The notes under the pieces are model-generated. The model was not told where the DNA came from. It searched no databases and saw only the letters and a list, made by a program, of their open reading frames with translations. Position numbers and translations under genes: made by a program. From CAMCHP01 sp036835325 (GTDB taxonomy: Bacteria; Bacteroidota; Bacteroidia; Flavobacteriales_D; Sanyastnellaceae): a DNA stretch of 26,901 bases. The stretch lies in NCBI GenBank assembly GCA_036835325.1, contig DAITMF010000044.1, positions 1-26,901 of the forward strand, written 5' to 3'. This document shows positions 24,501-26,901 of the stretch, one piece after another; position 1 is the stretch's first letter, and every line of letters starts with the position of its first letter.

Positions 24501-26901
24501 CGTGAGCGACCGTGAGGTGTACACCCCCGGAAGCGATGCGGTCATCACTTTTCCCGGCGCCAACGGTGCACGCGCACTCGTCACGGTTGAAGATGCAAAT
24601 GCAGTGATCAAGTCATGGTGGGTAAGCACCGTCGAAGGCAGCAATACAGTCAGCGTGCCCATTGATGGCAGTTACGCACCCAACGTGTACGTGAGCGTGT
24701 CGCTGGTACAGCCTCATGCGCAAACCGAGAACGACCACCCCATGCGCTTGTTTGGCCTGGTGCGTTTAAACGTAGAGAATCCGGCGACGCGCCTGCAACC
24801 GCAAGTGAAACTCCCCGCGACGCTTGAACCGGAACAAAACTATACTGTGCAAGTGAGCGAGGCCGGAAAACGCCGCATGGCCTACACCCTCGCAGTGGTC
24901 GATGAAGGATTGCTCGGTTTAACCCGATTCAAAACGCCCGACCCACACGGTCATTTTTATGCCCGCGAAGCACTTGGTGTCAACACTTGGGACTTGTACG
25001 ACCATGTCATAGGTGCGTATGGCAAGGCGCTGAAAGGGGTACTGACCACCGGTGGCGATGAATCGCTCGAAGCAGCGGGCAAGAAAAAAGTCAACCGCTT
25101 CAAACCCGTGGTGAGCTTCTTGGGCCCGTTCGTGCTTGAACCCGGAGCAACCGCATCGCACACCTTGCACATGCCCAATTACGTAGGTTCGGTGCGCGTG
25201 ATGGTGGTTGCCCGCGATGGTGATGCCTACGGAAATGCCGAGCAAACGGTACCGGTGAAACAGCCGGTGATGGTATTGGCAACCCTTCCTCGGGTGGTTG
25301 GGCCGAATGAAGAACTGACCGTGCCGGTGAGCGTTTTCGCTATGGAGAACGACGTGAAAGAGGTCAGCGTGGAACTGAAAGCCGGTCCGCACCTCAAGGC
25401 CACCGCGACCCAAAGCACTGTTCGCTTCAGCAAACCCGGCGACGACATGGTGCGTTTCAACCTTACTTCACTGGCCGAAGAAGGCGACACCTGGGTTGAA
25501 GTAACCGCCAAGAGCGGTAAACACAGCGCACGCTATAAGGTGGAGTTTACCATCCGCAACCCCAACCTCCCGGTCACCGAGCGGTACACCCAAACCCTTG
25601 AACCCGGCCAGAGCCATGCGTTTGACTATGTCCTTCCCGGCACAGCCGGAACCAATAGCGCAGAACTCGAAGTGAGCGCCTTCAAACCGGTCAACTTGGG
25701 CGAGCGCCTTGAGTACCTCATCGGGTATCCACACGGGTGCTTGGAGCAAACCATCAGCCGTGCCTTCCCGCAACTCTACCTCGAATCGGCTGTCGAACTC
25801 ACTGAGCAGCAGAAAACACGCACCCGGCAGTACGTTGATGCAGCCGTGAAGAAAGTACAGGGTTACAGCACCGCCCAAGGCGGCTTCAGTTACTGGCCCG
25901 GGCAATCGAACACCAACGACTGGGTGAGCAGTTATGTCGGACACTTCTTGCTTGAGGCCAAGGCCAAGGGCTATGTTGTGCCCGACCGGTTGATTCAATC
26001 GTGGGTGAAGTACCAAGACGAGCAGGCTCGCACATGGCGAAGCGAAGTGAGCGACGACCGCTACGGCGACCGATCAATAGCGCAGGCCTACCGCTTGTAC
26101 ACCCTCGCCTTGGCAGGTAAACCCAACAAAGCTGCGATGAACCGCCTGCGGGAATTCCGCCTGCTGTCTGAAACTGCACGTTGGCAGCTTGCTGCAGCCT
26201 ACCTGCTCATCGGTCAAAACGATGCGGGCGACGAACTTTTGCGCCGCGGTGCGCCAAACTTTGACAATGCCAAGTACATTACCTACGATTACGGCTCAGC
26301 CGACCGCGACCGCGCCTTGATTGCTCATGCATTGGTGACCACAAAACGGCGTACGGAAGCAGCGCCGATGATTCAGAAACTGAGCGATCGCCTCAACAGC
26401 CAACGCTGGCTGAGCACCCAAGAAACCGCCTTTGCCTTGGCCGCCATCGGCAGCTTTATGGCAGCGGAATCAGGCAGCAACAGCAGCTTTGACTATGCCC
26501 TGAACGGCGCAGCCAAGCAAAAGCAAAGCCTGAGCAAGGCCGCATGGGTGCGCAACCTTGATACCAAACGCATCGAAGGAAACCGCCTAACGGTTACCAA
26601 CACCGGTAGCAAAATGCTCTACGTACAGTTGAGCGCCACGGGTCGTCCGGCAGAAGACCGCTCGCAGGCCGCATCAAATGGCTTGAAGATTGACGTTAGC
26701 TACTTGAATCCGGATGGAACTCCGCTGAACATTGCACAATTGGAGCAAGGCACCGACTTTGTGGCCAAGGTCAGCGTGACCACCACCGGACCGCTCGCCG
26801 GTAACCGCCTCGACAACCTTGCGCTCACCCAGGTATTCCCTTCCGGATGGGAAATCCTCAACGAGCGCATGCTGGAGGCCAGCGGTGGAGGCTTCGAGCA
26901 A
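21556..26901 (+). CDS. Bacterial alpha-2-macroglobulin family lipoprotein, 3' truncated by window edge
   Basis: At least 1782 residues; the frame is open from 21556 to the last base. It starts with a lipoprotein signal (LLFSLLVFFVSC, lipidated Cys18). An N-terminal macroglobulin-like region is followed by an acidic Tyr/Asp/Trp-rich insert near residues 471-487. Next come MG domains (WRIWVTNMMKASPVSGATVKW near 520; YGERGVWRPGDTL at 617) and the signature VDEGLLGLTRFKTPDP at 1115. The thioester domain contains PHGCLEQT, with Cys1395 and Gln1398. This intact CxEQ indicates a functional thioester able to trap attacking proteases covalently, as in the bacterial proteins often encoded next to penicillin-binding protein 1C. 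It is anchored in the envelope, periplasmic in the studied proteobacterial cases. The neighbour to the right, where a pbpC gene would be expected, is outside the window. Confidence 0.95.
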   Translation, partial: MTQRLALLFSLLVFFVSCSKKTEISDDSLYAPYIGAYSSGTLSRAATLRIVFQQGVVKEDAAQTLTADWLSISPSLEGELQWKEANVLEFVPSNYMSSGTSYTATLKLDALVNVPKELKTFTFAWRTYEQGLSVEVTGITAYSMESPDYQSLSGILHTNDLAEFELVEQTLSAEQGNARLNISWRHDGGANHYFVVDSVKRETSASSVVLSWDGKPIGAGDKGKLEQRIPGLDEFDVMHTRVVMEPEQHLVVVFSDPVDPRQELHGLFMLNGDSDLRIVQQANEVHLYPGNRIQGEVPLFIDGNVKGSYGYALGENFEASIAFESLKPAVRFVDTDKTLLPSGNKNTVAFEAVSLSAVDVRVIRIYNDNVHQFLQVNNLNGQSELKRVGRVIRRKTVELNGSGRNLAVWNRFYLDLDDLISQEPGAIYRVEINFRRYQSLYPCEQNAEEGDISLTANESWDSDGSEESTNWDYFDDYYYDYYWEDYDWQERDNPCHSSYYRQQRTEARNVFATDLAIIAKHGNSDWRIWVTNMMKASPVSGATVKWYNYQGQVLRTATTDSEGLAVWNGAEDQAFIVTAEQGKQMSFLKVSSGESLSLARFDASGMASEDGMKGFVYGERGVWRPGDTLFLSFMLEDGGQKLPPNHPVALEIIDARGKNSYSQARTLGANQLVSWAVPTDENASTGSWQARVRVGNATFNQWLRIETIKPNRLKINLDFGDGRLVPANNILTGELSSEWLHGATAKNLDAQIDLALKPTTTKFEKYSEFTFDDPSRDLEVDDLTVFDGSLDDRGYATVRIPIRELEEAPGMLRAVFNTRVYEPGGDFSIDVLSAEFSPFDTYVGVLMPKGDAQRGMLLTDTTHRITVQTVTANGQPAANQSLDYELYKVQWRWWWQSGDDDLSSYSGRSSMELINSGTLKTDAKGSGSFKLRVNYPEWGRYLVRVIDRNGGHACGKTVYIDWPGWAGRARGGDTGAETLLSVVSDREVYTPGSDAVITFPGANGARALVTVEDANAVIKSWWVSTVEGSNTVSVPIDGSYAPNVYVSVSLVQPHAQTENDHPMRLFGLVRLNVENPATRLQPQVKLPATLEPEQNYTVQVSEAGKRRMAYTLAVVDEGLLGLTRFKTPDPHGHFYAREALGVNTWDLYDHVIGAYGKALKGVLTTGGDESLEAAGKKKVNRFKPVVSFLGPFVLEPGATASHTLHMPNYVGSVRVMVVARDGDAYGNAEQTVPVKQPVMVLATLPRVVGPNEELTVPVSVFAMENDVKEVSVELKAGPHLKATATQSTVRFSKPGDDMVRFNLTSLAEEGDTWVEVTAKSGKHSARYKVEFTIRNPNLPVTERYTQTLEPGQSHAFDYVLPGTAGTNSAELEVSAFKPVNLGERLEYLIGYPHGCLEQTISRAFPQLYLESAVELTEQQKTRTRQYVDAAVKKVQGYSTAQGGFSYWPGQSNTNDWVSSYVGHFLLEAKAKGYVVPDRLIQSWVKYQDEQARTWRSEVSDDRYGDRSIAQAYRLYTLALAGKPNKAAMNRLREFRLLSETARWQLAAAYLLIGQNDAGDELLRRGAPNFDNAKYITYDYGSADRDRALIAHALVTTKRRTEAAPMIQKLSDRLNSQRWLSTQETAFALAAIGSFMAAESGSNSSFDYALNGAAKQKQSLSKAAWVRNLDTKRIEGNRLTVTNTGSKMLYVQLSATGRPAEDRSQAASNGLKIDVSYLNPDGTPLNIAQLEQGTDFVAKVSVTTTGPLAGNRLDNLALTQVFPSGWEILNERMLEASGGGFEQ

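Noticed and set aside
1..26901. CRISPR arrays, tRNA/rRNA genes, insertion sequences, prophage genes
   Set aside because: No regularly spaced repeats, cloverleaf-like sequence, transposase or phage motif was seen; protein-internal repeats in the propeller genes account for the repetitive look of 2.3-9.3 kb.

Overview
The window looks like a chromosomal segment from a member of the Bacteroidota, probably a Flavobacteriales-type bacterium of fairly high G+C. The evidence is: proteins ending in type IX secretion (T9SS) C-terminal sorting domains; start-proximal promoters of the Bacteroidota TAnnTTTG type; a TonB-dependent receptor with an N-terminal carboxypeptidase-regulatory-like domain; DUF4476; the cysteine-rich 'GCTDPxACNYNP' repeats; and a GreA/GreB-like family typical of this phylum. 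No rRNA, tRNA, CRISPR array, transposase or integrase was seen.

Layout. 1-2268 (+) is the 3' part of a TonB-dependent outer-membrane receptor. 2324-9298 is a block of large exported proteins: a minus-strand 13-14-repeat propeller-like protein with a dockerin-like tail, a plus-strand two-P-domain T9SS protein, and a plus-strand delta-60-repeat T9SS protein. The two T9SS genes are each followed by a copy of the same ~72-nt hairpin element. 9489-11328 holds a possible small ORF, a GreA/GreB-like protein and an exported beta-barrel-like protein. 11469-12867 is a decaying stretch: an exported small protein with a nonsense codon exactly at the signal-peptidase site, and a GNAT-toxin/antitoxin-like pair whose toxin is cut by an in-frame TAA. 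13055-13883 (-) is a DUF1801 + SRPBCC/AHSA1 operon. 13965-18909 (+) runs methyltransferase, class III-type Fic AMP-transferase, an 82-bp palindrome, chorismate synthase (aroC), an oligosaccharide flippase-like protein and a DUF4476 protein. hutI (-) abuts the latter with zero spacing. 20230-26901 (+) has an exported hypothetical protein, apaG, and a very large alpha-2-macroglobulin lipoprotein that runs off the right edge.

How the genes fit together. The window is mostly cell-envelope and surface biology (receptor, T9SS cargo, barrels, flippase, alpha-2-macroglobulin) mixed with housekeeping metabolism (aroC, hutI, apaG). Most genes appear to have their own start-proximal promoters rather than lying in long operons. 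The tightest coupled pairs are DUF1801/SRPBCC (14-nt overlap), antitoxin/GNAT (8-nt gap) and aroC/flippase (34-nt gap). The least explained signals are the GNAT module with an unfamiliar 51-residue partner, the GTGATTC palindrome between fic and aroC, and the repeated hairpin behind the T9SS genes.
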